From Roseiarcus sp963696665 (lineage in GTDB: Bacteria > Pseudomonadota > Alphaproteobacteria > Rhizobiales > Beijerinckiaceae), in assembly GCA_963696665.1 (NCBI GenBank), contig CAVOLE010000039.1, positions 293,125 to 357,124 on the forward strand: a stretch of 64,000 bases of DNA, given 5' to 3'. The notes under the pieces were generated by a model. It saw nothing but the letters and a program-made list of their open reading frames with translations. It was not told where the DNA came from and made no database searches. The translations under genes and the position numbers were made by a program. The number at the start of each line of letters is the position of its first letter. Within the stretch, counting starts at the first letter, position 1. Shown here in pieces: positions 54,267 to 63,216 of this stretch.

Positions 54267-55313
54267 ATGGCGCCGGCTTTTCAATCGACGCCTAGGGGGG
54301 CCGAACCCGCTTCGGAGCGGAGCAGAGCTCAGCGGGGTCGGGCCTTTCTTCAGCGTTCGTTCGGCGGAGGCCGGCTCGCAGAATTTGGGCCGCTGATCGT
54401 CCTGATCGGCCTTTGTCTCATCCTCGGCCTGCTCAATCCAAGCTTCTTCACCTTTCGCAATCTCGTCTGGGGTTTGGCGAATTCCGCCGCCATCCCGCTG
54501 ATCCTTGCGATGGGAGCGACCTTCATCATCTTGATGGGAAGCATCGATCTTTCCGTCGAGGGTGTGCTGTGCGTCGGCGCGATGATCGTGGCCCTGCTTT
54601 GCGCGAACGACAGCAACGACCACGACTTCGGCTGGTGGGGACCGCTGCTGGCGATCGTGGCGTGCACCGGACTTGGCCTGCTCAACGGCTTGGTGCATGT
54701 CGTCCTGCGCATCCCTTCCTTCATGGCGACGCTGGGCTTATGGTTCGTGGGGCTCGGCATCGGCACGGTGGCGCTTGGCGGCTCCGCGGTGCGTGTTCTC
54801 GATCACGGCATTCGATCCATTGCCTTTCAGAAGGTCCTCGCTTTTCCGCTCGCGGTCTGGATCGCCGCCGCGATGTTTCTTTTGGCCTTGTTTCTCGAGC
54901 GCCGGACGCGGTTCGGGCGCTATATCTATGCGATCGGCGGTGGGGAAGACATTGCGATTCTCTCCGGCGTTCCCGTCAAGCGGACGCGTATTCTCGCCTT
55001 CACGCTGGCGGGCTTCTTCACAGGGGTCGCCGCAGTGCTCGCGGCGGCGCAACTGGGCCAAGCCAACACGACGATCGCGGACGGCCGACTGTTCATGACG
55101 GTCACCGCCGTTGTCGTAGGGGGCACCGCGCTCACCGGCGGATGGGGCGGCGTCGCCAATTCTCTGGTCGGCGTCATGATCGTCGCGGTGCTTGCGAACG
55201 GCATGGTTCTTTTAGGGATCTCGCCGTACATCCACGAGACCGTGCAGGGGCTGATGATCATCGCCGCGGTCGCGCTGTCGATCCGCCGCAGCGGCTCTTT
55301 CATCATCAAATAG
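54267..55313 (+). CDS. CUT2-family ABC transporter permease (RbsC-like), first copy
   Basis: 348 residues from the ATG at 54267 (GAGGAAA directly ahead). About eight to ten hydrophobic spans, with the BPD_transp_2 signature MGATFIILMGSIDLSVEGVL and the coupling loop ILSGVPVKRTRILAFTLAGF. The segment VVGGTALTGGWGGVANSLVG is typical of RbsC proteins. It forms a heterodimer with the second permease at 56862. Confidence 0.88.
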   Translation: MAPAFQSTPRGAEPASERSRAQRGRAFLQRSFGGGRLAEFGPLIVLIGLCLILGLLNPSFFTFRNLVWGLANSAAIPLILAMGATFIILMGSIDLSVEGVLCVGAMIVALLCANDSNDHDFGWWGPLLAIVACTGLGLLNGLVHVVLRIPSFMATLGLWFVGLGIGTVALGGSAVRVLDHGIRSIAFQKVLAFPLAVWIAAAMFLLALFLERRTRFGRYIYAIGGGEDIAILSGVPVKRTRILAFTLAGFFTGVAAVLAAAQLGQANTTIADGRLFMTVTAVVVGGTALTGGWGGVANSLVGVMIVAVLANGMVLLGISPYIHETVQGLMIIAAVALSIRRSGSFIIK

Positions 55314-55321
55314 GTGAGCTC

Positions 55322-56824
55322 GTGCTGAAAGTTGAAGGCGTCAACAAGAGCTTCGGTCCGGTCAAGGCTTTGCGCAATGCGACGATGGTCGTTGGCGCGC
55401 ATGAGGTCGTTGGGCTGATCGGCGAGAACGGCGCCGGCAAGTCCACCCTCATGCGAATTCTTTCCGGCGGAGTAAAGCCTGATACGGGTACGATTTCCGT
55501 CGACGGATCGCCGGTCGTGCTGCGCGACGCCGCGCAAGCCAACCGCTACGGCATTGCGATGGTATTTCAGGAGCAGTCTCTGCTCCTCAATATGTCGGTC
55601 GCGGACAATCTCCATCTCGCGCATGAGCGGCCCTTCACGCGGCTCGGTGTCGTCTCCCGCCGTCGGATGATCGAGGCCGCCCGGGATCGGCTCGCCAAAG
55701 TCGAACTCGACATCGATCCAAGCCGAAAGGCAGGTGAGCTCAGCTTCGCTGCGCGCCAGATGGTCGAACTCGCCAAGGCGCTATCGCTGGAAGAGCGCAC
55801 CCATGCTCCGCTGACGATCCTGCTCGATGAGCCGACTTCGGTGCTCGAATCCAAGGACATCAAGATCCTCTTCGACCGGATCAGGAGCTTGAAATCGCGA
55901 GCGAGCTTCGTTTTCGTCTCCCACCGGCTGGACGAGGTCCTCGAGATCAGCGACCGCATCTACGTGATGAAGGATGGCGAGATCGTCGCCGAGAGGCCTG
56001 CAGGGGCGACCAGCGTTCCAGTGCTCCACGCGATGATGGTCGGCCGCGACCTCGACGCGGAATATTACCGCGAGGCGCGCCAAAACCCCCCCGGGGACGA
56101 GGTTGTTCTGGAAGCGCGCGGGCTCGGCGTTCAAGGCGCCTACCGCAATGTGAATTTCGCGCTTCGACGCGGCGAAGTCTTAGGCGTCGCGGGCGTCATT
56201 GGCTCCGGCCGCGAGGAATTGACCCGGACCCTGTTCGGCTTCCTGCCGCAGACCTCCGGCGCCTTGCATATCGACGGACGCCCGGCGAGCTTGCGAACGC
56301 CCACGCAAGCTGTCGCAGCGGGCGTTGGCTACATTCCACGCGAACGGCGGAGTGAAGGACTGGTGATGGATATTTCCGTCGCCGCCAACATCACGCTGGC
56401 GAGACTCGACGCGGCTATGCGCCATGGCTTTATCGATCATGGCCGCGAGCGGTCGATCGCGGAAGAATGGATCCGCAGGCTTCGCATCAAGACCCCGAGC
56501 GCCATGCAGGTCTGCCGGAACCTCAGCGGCGGCAACCAGCAGAAGATCGTCATCGCACGATGGCTGACCGCGCATTCGCATATCTTGATTCTCGACCATC
56601 CGACACGCGGCCTCGATGTCGGCGCCAAGGAAGAGGTCTATGACATGATCCGCAACCTGTCGGCTGAAGGCGTCGCGATCGTGCTGACCTCGGACACATT
56701 GGAGGAGACGATCGGGCTTTGCCACACCATTCTCGTCATGCGCGACGGCGAGATCACCGCTCGCTTCGACGCGCCGCCATATGCGAAGCCGGCGCAAGTC
56801 GCGCTGCTGGAGCATATGGTGTGA
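55322..56824 (+). CDS. CUT2-family ABC transporter ATP-binding protein (RbsA/MglA-like, two ATPase domains)
   Basis: 500 residues from a GTG at 55322 that follows AGGTGA; the longer open frame belongs to the wrong reading of the permease gene. First ATPase: GLIGENGAGKSTLMRILSGG, then LSFAARQMVELAKALSLEER in place of a canonical signature and ILLDEPTSVLESKDI. Second: GVIGSGREELTRTLFGF (degenerate Walker A), NLSGGNQQKIVIARWLTAHS and HILILDHPTRGLDVGAKEEV. This asymmetric arrangement is normal for RbsA-type proteins. Drives the importer formed by the two permeases. Confidence 0.9.
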   Translation: MLKVEGVNKSFGPVKALRNATMVVGAHEVVGLIGENGAGKSTLMRILSGGVKPDTGTISVDGSPVVLRDAAQANRYGIAMVFQEQSLLLNMSVADNLHLAHERPFTRLGVVSRRRMIEAARDRLAKVELDIDPSRKAGELSFAARQMVELAKALSLEERTHAPLTILLDEPTSVLESKDIKILFDRIRSLKSRASFVFVSHRLDEVLEISDRIYVMKDGEIVAERPAGATSVPVLHAMMVGRDLDAEYYREARQNPPGDEVVLEARGLGVQGAYRNVNFALRRGEVLGVAGVIGSGREELTRTLFGFLPQTSGALHIDGRPASLRTPTQAVAAGVGYIPRERRSEGLVMDISVAANITLARLDAAMRHGFIDHGRERSIAEEWIRRLRIKTPSAMQVCRNLSGGNQQKIVIARWLTAHSHILILDHPTRGLDVGAKEEVYDMIRNLSAEGVAIVLTSDTLEETIGLCHTILVMRDGEITARFDAPPYAKPAQVALLEHMV

Positions 56825-56861
56825 GCGCCCGTGGATCGGTGAGGACGGCGGGGAAGAGCCT

Positions 56862-57839
56862 GTGACCAGTTTCGCTGCGACCGAGGGCGTCCACGTCGGC
56901 CTTGCCGAACGCATTCGCCCCTACACGCCCCTCATTCTGCTCGTCCTGCTCACCGTCGGCGTGAATATTGCGGAACCGGGCTTTGCAAGCCTCACGACAG
57001 CGTCCGTCGTGCTCGCCGACGCGTCCGTGCTCTTCATCCTTGCGGCGGGCCTGACCTTCGTCATCATGCTGGGCGGGATCGACCTTTCGGTGCAGGCCGC
57101 GGCGTCCTTCGCCAGCATGGTCGTGGCGGAGCTCCTGCCTCGGGTCGGCTACGCCGCGTTCCCGATCACGATTCTTGTCGGCCTTGCGATGGGCCTCGGG
57201 AGCGGATTCGTTCATGTGAAACTGCGCATTCCCTCATTTGTCGCGACGCTCGCGACCGCGGGCATCATGACGGGGTTGTCGCTTTTGATGGAGGGCGGAC
57301 GCACCGTCTCCCTTACCGACGAGGGACGCGAGCAGGCGGCTTGGATCTCAGGCGCGTGGCTCTTCGGCGTTCCGAACGTGATCTTGATCGCAATCGTCGT
57401 GGCGATCGGCGGCATGCTGGCGCAGCGCTACACTCGGTTCGGACGCTATAGCGCGGCGATCGGCGCCGGCGAGCCGGCCGCGCGCGCCGCGGGCATCTCG
57501 GTCGACCCGCATAAGATCATCGCGTTTGGGCTCTCGGGCGCATTCGCCGCGCTTGCCGGCGTCGTCCTGGCGGCGCGCCTGTCGAGCGGCTCCCCGGACC
57601 TCGCCAATCAGCTTCTGCTCCCCGCCATCGCTGCAGTTGTCGTCGGAGGCACCGCGATCACCGGCGGAGTGGGAAGCATTGGCCGGACAATGATCGGCGC
57701 CTTAATCGTTTCGATCGTCCGCATCGGCATGACTTACGTCGGCGTCAACATCTTTGCGCAACAAATCGTTTTCGGCGCCGCGCTGATCTTTGCTGTCTTC
57801 GTGACAATCGACCGCAGCAAGCTTCCGATCATAAAATGA
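56862..57839 (+). CDS. CUT2-family ABC transporter permease (RbsC-like), second copy
   Basis: 325 residues from a GTG at 56862 with a GGGAAGAG site ahead. Multiple hydrophobic spans, signature LTFVIMLGGIDLSVQAAASF, the coupling loop ARAAGISVDPHKIIAFGLSG and VVGGTAITGGVGSIGRTMIG. Similar to, but clearly diverged from, the first permease, indicating a heterodimeric channel. Converges on larA with a ten-base gap. Confidence 0.88.
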   Translation: MTSFAATEGVHVGLAERIRPYTPLILLVLLTVGVNIAEPGFASLTTASVVLADASVLFILAAGLTFVIMLGGIDLSVQAAASFASMVVAELLPRVGYAAFPITILVGLAMGLGSGFVHVKLRIPSFVATLATAGIMTGLSLLMEGGRTVSLTDEGREQAAWISGAWLFGVPNVILIAIVVAIGGMLAQRYTRFGRYSAAIGAGEPAARAAGISVDPHKIIAFGLSGAFAALAGVVLAARLSSGSPDLANQLLLPAIAAVVVGGTAITGGVGSIGRTMIGALIVSIVRIGMTYVGVNIFAQQIVFGAALIFAVFVTIDRSKLPIIK

Positions 57840-57849
57840 CTTGGTTGAA

Positions 57850-59154
57850 CTAGGCCGGGTGATAGACGGGGATCACGTATGGGCCCTCCGGGATGATCGC
57901 GACCGCGCGGTCGCCGTGGCGCGACAGGCTGTCGGCGATCGCCCCCTCCACCGAATCGACCATCTGGACGGCGGTGATGCGCTTTTCCTCCTGGTCTAGG
58001 CCCGGCGTGTAAAGCTGGATCTGTCCGACGCGCATGGTCTTCAACTGCATCTCGGTTTGCCATTCGTCGATGTCCGCGAGCGACTTGGCGTTGAGCGTGG
58101 CGAGAAAGCGGTCGCCGCCCAACTCGACCAGACGCGTCTGCGCGTCCCGGAATTCGCGCGAGCCGAATCCTTCAGAGCAAGCTGAGGCGACAATGATCGT
58201 CCCGCCGGGCTCCAGGATGTCGATTGGCGTCACCATGGCCTTGATCGTCTGATAATAGGTCTTATCGAGCGGGTAGCCGGCCGACGAGGTGACAATTGTT
58301 TTGAACCGACGAGGAACGCGGATCCGCGTCGATTCCGTGACAAAGTCGACGGCCGCCAAGTGGCTCGCGATGATTTCGCCGAACGACGCGAAAACCAGGT
58401 CACGGTCGTCATCGATGACGACGTTAAGAGCGTAAATTTCGCCGATCATGCGGACAATCTCGAGCTGCTCCTCATGCAACGGGTTGCCGGCCAGATTGCA
58501 CTGGATAGCTAACGGATCCTCCATGAATCGCGCGGAGTGAAAGGTCCGAATGGTTGCTTGACCGGCGACGCCCGGCGCGACGACTTTGCGGCCTCCCGAC
58601 CAGCCGGCCATGAAGTGCGGCTCGACGAGCCCTGTCGCGATTTTCAGATCGGCCTCCATGAAGCGGCGGTCGATAGAAACCGGAGTGCCGCGCGTCGCGG
58701 TTCGTCCGAGGCCAACGTGCTCGGCGTCATTGCGGGCGAAATGGTTGACGACGTGCACATGTTCGAGCACCCACGGATCGCCCACGAGTTCGGCAAGCTC
58801 CTCGCCCTCGTTGGGTCGGTGCAGCCCTGTTGCCACCAGCACTGTGATCCGATCGGCGGGAATGCCGTTCGCTGTCAGAGTTTCGATCATCGGACGCAGG
58901 AACAATCGATTGGGGACGGGGCGGGTGATGTCGCAGATCAGTATGCAGGCGCTCTTCCGGCCGCGGGCGAGCTCTCGGAGCGGCATTGCGCCGATCGGGG
59001 CCTCGAAGACTTGGTGAAGCGCCGCGGACGCATTCGGCAGTTTTGACAGCGCCGACTTGCGGATGATCGTGGGGTCGGCCGCGGCTGGCAGCGATACGGG
59101 CAGGGCGCCCCGGCCAAAGGCGATCTCAATCGTCCGGTCTTTGCTCTCGCTCAT
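57850..59154 (-). CDS. larA: LarA-family nickel-pincer racemase/epimerase
   Basis: 434 residues; GGAGG lies six bases before the ATG. LarA enzymes use the Ni-pincer nucleotide to interconvert 2-hydroxyacid epimers by hydride transfer. The catalytic and cofactor residues are visible: VLVATGLHRPNEGEELAEL (His as acid/base), then GLVEPHFMAGWSGGRKVVAP, containing the second His and the lysine that tethers the pincer, and PGVAGQATIRTFHSARFMED. Lactate is the founding substrate, but family members act on malate, gluconate and others; with a sugar-type importer next to it, a sugar acid is likely. Divergent from larC across 56 bases. Confidence 0.9.
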   Translation of the reverse strand: MSESKDRTIEIAFGRGALPVSLPAAADPTIIRKSALSKLPNASAALHQVFEAPIGAMPLRELARGRKSACILICDITRPVPNRLFLRPMIETLTANGIPADRITVLVATGLHRPNEGEELAELVGDPWVLEHVHVVNHFARNDAEHVGLGRTATRGTPVSIDRRFMEADLKIATGLVEPHFMAGWSGGRKVVAPGVAGQATIRTFHSARFMEDPLAIQCNLAGNPLHEEQLEIVRMIGEIYALNVVIDDDRDLVFASFGEIIASHLAAVDFVTESTRIRVPRRFKTIVTSSAGYPLDKTYYQTIKAMVTPIDILEPGGTIIVASACSEGFGSREFRDAQTRLVELGGDRFLATLNAKSLADIDEWQTEMQLKTMRVGQIQLYTPGLDQEEKRITAVQMVDSVEGAIADSLSRHGDRAVAIIPEGPYVIPVYHPA

Positions 59155-59210
59155 TCAAACCTCCGAGGCAATTCTTATAACGCATCGGGCGCCTGGACTG
59201 ATAGAGGTCT

Positions 59211-60455
59211 ATGCTGGTGGACTTTTCGATGAACAGGGACTTGGACATCCATCTTGATCTCATCGGCGGCCTCTCAGGCGATATGTTCGTCGCTGGGCTC
59301 GTCGACTTGGCGCCTCACCTCGAGCCTCGCGTCGAGGAGAACTTGCGCCTTTGCGGACCCTTGCTCGAAGGCGTCTCCTGCAGAATAGAAAGCGTCGGCG
59401 ATGGGACTTTCGTTGGCCGGCGGTTTCACGTCGAACGAAGCCAAGCGCGCCTGGTTCGAGATCGCGAGGCGGAGCACGGAGAGGCCCACGGCCACGCGCA
59501 TGTCGACTGGCGCCTCATCCGGCGTGGGCTTGACGCCTCAGCGCTCTATCCGGCCGTCAGGCGCCGCGCGCTCGCGATCTTTTCATTGCTGGCGCAGGCG
59601 GAGGCGAAAATCCATGGCTGCGAGGTCGACGATGTCCAATTTCATGAAGTCGGCGCCTGGGATTCGATTGCAGATGTCGTCAGCGCCGCGTTTCTGATTG
59701 AGGAGAGCGCCGCTACGAATTGGACCGTCGGCGCGATTCCGCTGGGCGCCGGGCGCGTTCGCACAGCGCATGGCCTCTTGCCCATACCTGCGCCGGCGAC
59801 CGCCCTCCTCCTCGAAGGCTTTCCCTTTGTTGATGATGGCGTCAGCGGCGAGCGCGTGACGCCGACCGGCGCTGCGATTGTGCGGAACCTGGTCCAAAAT
59901 GCGGGCGGCACGAATGCGCCGCGCCGCCTTACGGGATCCGGCGTCGGCTTTGGCGCGCGCATACTGCCGGGTCTCAGCAATTGCGTCCGTTTTCTAAGAT
60001 TCGAGAAGGTTGGAGAGAAGCCAATCACCAATGGCGTTCTCGTCATTGAGTTCGAAGTCGACGACCAGTCTGCAGAAGATCTCGCTTTGGCGCTCGACCG
60101 GCTACGGGCGAGGCCTGATGTCTACGACATCGTCCAGACGCCGGTCCTCGGCAAGAAGGGCCGCCTCGCGGTCTCGATACGTCTGCTCGGCGACCCCGCC
60201 GGGCTGGACGATATCGCCGCCCAATGTTTCGAAGAGACGGCGACGATCGGTTTGCGTCATCGCGTCGAAAGCCGGATTATCCTGCCGCGCGAGAGCGGCG
60301 TTACAAGGGTCGACGAGCGCGAGGTCAGGCTCAAGGTCGTCAAGCGGCCGAGCAGCCTGAGCGTCAAGGTGGAAGCGGACGACCTTGCCGCAACGCCGGG
60401 CCGCCTCGCTCGTGAAGCCCTGCGCCGCAAGGTCGAGCGCGACAAGGAAGGCTGA
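59211..60455 (+). CDS. larC: LarC, nickel insertion protein for the nickel-pincer cofactor
   Basis: 414 residues (ATG 59211; an in-frame ATG at 59229 is an alternative). CTP-dependent cyclometallase that puts Ni into pyridinium-3,5-bisthiocarboxylate mononucleotide. Visible motifs are HLDLIGGLSGDMFVAGLVDL, FHEVGAWDSIADVVSAAFLI, a GAGRVRTAHGLLPIPAPATA block and TPTGAAIVRNLVQNAGGTN. The C-terminal half (VLVIEFEVDDQSAEDLALAL; VDEREVRLKVVKRPSSLSVK) is fused in one frame, unlike L. plantarum, where a programmed frameshift joins larC1 and larC2. Overlaps larE (TGATG). Confidence 0.92.
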   Translation: MLVDFSMNRDLDIHLDLIGGLSGDMFVAGLVDLAPHLEPRVEENLRLCGPLLEGVSCRIESVGDGTFVGRRFHVERSQARLVRDREAEHGEAHGHAHVDWRLIRRGLDASALYPAVRRRALAIFSLLAQAEAKIHGCEVDDVQFHEVGAWDSIADVVSAAFLIEESAATNWTVGAIPLGAGRVRTAHGLLPIPAPATALLLEGFPFVDDGVSGERVTPTGAAIVRNLVQNAGGTNAPRRLTGSGVGFGARILPGLSNCVRFLRFEKVGEKPITNGVLVIEFEVDDQSAEDLALALDRLRARPDVYDIVQTPVLGKKGRLAVSIRLLGDPAGLDDIAAQCFEETATIGLRHRVESRIILPRESGVTRVDEREVRLKVVKRPSSLSVKVEADDLAATPGRLAREALRRKVERDKEG

Positions 60456-61144
60456 TGGACGAAAAACGCCAACGGTTGGAAGCAATTTTGAGCGATCTCG
60501 GCCCGGCGTCGATCGCGGTCAGCGGCGGCGTCGACAGCATGACGCTCGCGGTGCTGGCTCATCGGATCGACCCCGGCAATATCGCCATAGTGCACGCCAT
60601 TTCTCCAGCGGTCCCGCCCGAGGCGACGGAGCGCGTAAGGGATTGGGCGGCGCGCGAAGGCTGGCGGCTCACGGCGCTCGACGCAGGCGAATTCGACGAT
60701 CCCGACTATCGCCGCAATCCGGTCAACCGTTGTTTCTTTTGCAAGCGCAGCCTTTATTCTGCGATCGCCTCCAGGATCGGCGGCGCGATCGCGTCAGGAA
60801 CGAACAAGGACGATCTTGGCGACTATCGGCCTGGCCTGGACGCCGCGCGAACGTTCAACGTCCGCCACCCCTATGTCGAAGCGGAGATCGAAAAAGCCTC
60901 GGTGCGCGCATTGGCGCGTGAGCTCGGACTTGGCGGCCTTGCTGAATTGCCTGCATCGCCTTGCCTCTCAAGCCGGATCGAAACGGCTATTCCGATCGAT
61001 CCCGAAGCGCTTCGCTTGGTTCATCAGGTGGAGCAGCTTGTTTCCGATCGGCTCCGACCGCAAACCGTCCGGTGCCGCGTGCGAAGCGCGGGACTGGTCA
61101 TCGAACTCGACGACGCGTCTTTCGCGAGGTTTCGGGAAACTTAG
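60455..61144 (+). CDS. larE: LarE, ATP-dependent sacrificial sulfur transferase, shortened by an in-frame TAG
   Basis: Turns the carboxylates of the cofactor precursor into thiocarboxylates using its own cysteine. The PP-loop SIAVSGGVDSMTLAVLAHRI, NRCFFCKRSLYSAIASRIGG, GTNKDDLGDYRPG and ASPCLSSRIETAIPID, with the expected sacrificial cysteine, are all present. The 229-codon frame ends in TAG (61142-61144), but coding continues in the same frame for 36 codons (PDLANEVEGLLKAANRPSSI, then FAPYRMGSAFLG) to a TAA overlapping the larB ATG. The normal stop is therefore almost certainly at 61255, and the TAG is a nonsense mutation or an error that removes the C-terminal strand. Confidence 0.87.
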   Translation: MDEKRQRLEAILSDLGPASIAVSGGVDSMTLAVLAHRIDPGNIAIVHAISPAVPPEATERVRDWAAREGWRLTALDAGEFDDPDYRRNPVNRCFFCKRSLYSAIASRIGGAIASGTNKDDLGDYRPGLDAARTFNVRHPYVEAEIEKASVRALARELGLGGLAELPASPCLSSRIETAIPIDPEALRLVHQVEQLVSDRLRPQTVRCRVRSAGLVIELDDASFARFRET

Positions 61145-61254
61145 CCCGATCTGGCGAATGAGGTCGAGGGATTGCTCAAGGCCGCGAACCGGCCCTCCTC
61201 CATCGCCTTCGCGCCGTACCGAATGGGCAGCGCTTTCCTTGGCGCGCGCGTTTA

Positions 61255-61955
61255 ATGAGCTCGGACGTTCAGCTCGACTTTGATCGACGCCAGCGCATCG
61301 GCCTCGATGAAGCCATCTTTTGCGACGGCAAATCGGTCGCGCAGATAGAAGTGATCCTCGAAAAAGCCGCTCGCGCTCGCGCGCCATTGCTCCTGACCCG
61401 ACTTTCGAATGAAAAGCTGGCCGCGCTCCCCGGCGTCTACCGAGAAGCCTTGGACCATTGCGCGATTTCGAAGACCGCCTTCTTTGGCGAACCGCACGCG
61501 ATCGAGCGCAAGGGCGAGGTTGCGGTCGTCGCCGCAGGAACGTCCGATGCGGCGGTCGCGCGCGAGGCGCTCCGCACCTTGCGATATCGTGGCCACGAGG
61601 CGGAGTTGATCGTGGATGTTGGCGTCGCCGGACTCTGCGCCTGACGAAGCGGCTCGACGAGATCAAACGTCACCCGATACTGATCGTTGTGGCGGGCATG
61701 GATGCAGCGATTGCAAGCGTTCTCGGCGGCCTCGTCGGCGGCGCGATCATATGCGTGCCGACATCGGTCGGTTATGGCGCCGCGGAAGGAGGCCGCACGG
61801 CGCTCAATGCGATGCTCACGAGTTGCGCGCCGGGACTGCTCGTCTGCAACATCGACAATGGGTATGGCGCCGCCGCCGCCGCGCTCAGATTGATCGCGGC
61901 AAGCGACCGGTTGCATCAGGCAGCCGGCGGCGAGCATGCCGGGGGCGCGGGGTAG
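61255..61955 (+). pseudogene. larB: LarB, nicotinate adenine dinucleotide carboxylase/hydrolase, split by a one-base frameshift
   Basis: LarB is a PurE-like enzyme that carboxylates and hydrolyses NaAD in the first step of pincer synthesis. The N-terminal part (IGLDEAIFCDGKSVAQIEVI; GEVAVVAAGTSDAAVAREAL; ELIVDVGVAGL) is in frame with the ATG at 61255. The expected continuation (LRLTKRLDEIKRHPILIVVA, GMDAAIASVLGGLVGGAIIC, VPTSVGYGAAEGGRTALNAM) is in the -1 frame, indicating one base missing near 61632-61637. No slippery heptamer is seen, so programmed frameshifting is unlikely. A strong terminator follows 25 bases after the natural stop, confirming a larCEB operon. Confidence 0.85.
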
Positions 61956-61979
61956 GCGCTGCGATAAACTTCAGCGAGC

Positions 61980-62006
61980 GGGCGGCTTCGGCCGCCCTTT
62001 TCGTTT
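61980..62006 (+). terminator. Rho-independent terminator of larCEB
   Basis: GGGCGGC (61980-61986), TTCG tetraloop, GCCGCCC (61991-61997), followed by TTTTCGTTT. Confidence 0.88.
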
Positions 62007-62091
62007 CCTGCACTGTGATCGACGTCACAGCGCCGTGGAGTCGTTGCGGCTAATCCCTGGACTCAACGGGCTGGGGCCCGGAGTTTCCGAG

Positions 62092-62310
62092 ATGTCGCAA
62101 CAACACCGTCCACATGAACTGCGGCTTGCGGTTTCCTCCGCAGCCGATGCGCTAATTTCCGACCTTGGCTCTGAGGCGTACGCTGTCGCTCGCCGGCGCG
62201 CCGAAGAGGCAAGCAGTGATCTGCTCGCGAAAGATTGGAGTGAAGTTGCGCTCGTGATCACACGCAAAATGGCTAAGCGCTCGTCCCTGTTTGGCTGGAT
62301 ATTTCATTAG
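62092..62310 (+). CDS. Small conserved hypothetical protein
   Basis: 72 residues, ATG with GGAG ten bases ahead. Helical and arginine/alanine-rich (SAADALISDLGSEAYAVARR, then AEEASSDLLAKDWSEVALVI), ending in RKMAKRSSLFGWIFH. Similar short proteins of about 50-70 residues with an ADALI..LG.EAY.EARR pattern occur throughout Rhizobiales; no function is known to me. A terminator follows at 62374. Confidence 0.6.
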   Translation: MSQQHRPHELRLAVSSAADALISDLGSEAYAVARRRAEEASSDLLAKDWSEVALVITRKMAKRSSLFGWIFH

Positions 62311-62373
62311 TTTTGAAATCCGCCTGATGAAACCGGGCGCTGCGTTTGGCGATCCGTTCACAGATACGACGGG

Positions 62374-62396
62374 GCGGCTTCCGAGCCGCTCTTTTT
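62374..62396 (+). terminator. Rho-independent terminator
   Basis: GCGGCT (62374-62379), loop TCCG, AGCCGC (62384-62389), then TCTTTTT. About 65 bases after the stop of the 62092 gene. Confidence 0.85.
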
Positions 62397-62519
62397 GTTG
62401 CTGTCTGCACTTGGCGGAGGCCTTTAGCGGCGATAGAGGGATTGAAAATGTCCGATTACGGATATTCACCGGCCCGCTGATCAGGGAGCATTGAAGCCGG
62501 GCGCGGAATCCGGACTGGC

Positions 62520-62720
62520 TCACGCATACTTACCGCCTTCGTATGTTTTTAGCCATTCGGCCGACTCATGCTCCACCCAAGCGAGAGCCTCGGCCTTCCT
62601 GGTAAATCCCTCAATCTGCGTCTCACGCCCGTGTGGCGGGGTGACGCGCACATACCAACCCTTTCCGCTTTTCACTCGGACCGGGTCAAACCTAGCTTTC
62701 GACGTGGAAACCGGCATCAT
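62520..62720 (-). CDS. Small conserved hypothetical protein
   Basis: 66 residues from the ATG pair at 62720/62717. Sequence ARFDPVRVKSGKGWYVRVTP, then PHGRETQIEGFTRKAEALAW and VEHESAEWLKTYEGG. Proteins with this WYV..PPHG..Q..GF....EA..WI..ES..WL pattern are frequent in Bradyrhizobiaceae and relatives and are annotated only as hypothetical. The sheet-plus-helix layout suggests a compact domain. The 99-residue open frame above it lacks similarity upstream of this start. Confidence 0.6.
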   Translation of the reverse strand: MMPVSTSKARFDPVRVKSGKGWYVRVTPPHGRETQIEGFTRKAEALAWVEHESAEWLKTYEGGKYA

Positions 62721-62845
62721 GATATTATGCGACGCGTTGCACCAGAATACCAGAACGAAATTCCTTAGCTTATCCGAGCAACCGGTGCTCAAATCGATGC
62801 TACGCCGGATGCAAAGCACGGGATACCACGCATGGAGCCAACTTA

Positions 62846-63031
62846 TTGGCGGACACGCGAAGATCTCTCGCCGACGCCATCCGACAGCTCACAGCGATTG
62901 AAGCCGGCCCACCGATCGCCAAGCCGCTAACCAGAGAGCAGGCGATCGATATCGCTACCGAGCAGATCGGCCTTTTTGAGAGCGTGTTGCGTCGATATGG
63001 AGGTGGGCAAAACGCCGGTCCAACCGCATGA
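62846..63031 (+). CDS. Short hypothetical protein, doubtful
   Basis: 61 residues from a TTG. Contains a regular helix-forming stretch (PLTREQAIDIATEQIGLFES, then VLRRYGG) that looks protein-like, but there is no clear ribosome binding site and no domain that I recognise. Confidence 0.35.
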   Translation: MADTRRSLADAIRQLTAIEAGPPIAKPLTREQAIDIATEQIGLFESVLRRYGGGQNAGPTA

Positions 63032-63216
63032 CAGTGCGCGTCGAGCAAGGGAACTTCTGCGGCCCAATCAAACCGACCAAAATGACCCATTTCTGCGGCC
63101 CTTGTGAAACGAGCCGATATGCGCTATAGGTCTGATATCGAGTTTCGGCCGGACGACTTGGCCTCGCCGCGCGATAGCGTCGCGACTGACGACCTTCTTC
63201 CAAAATCTCGATCCCT

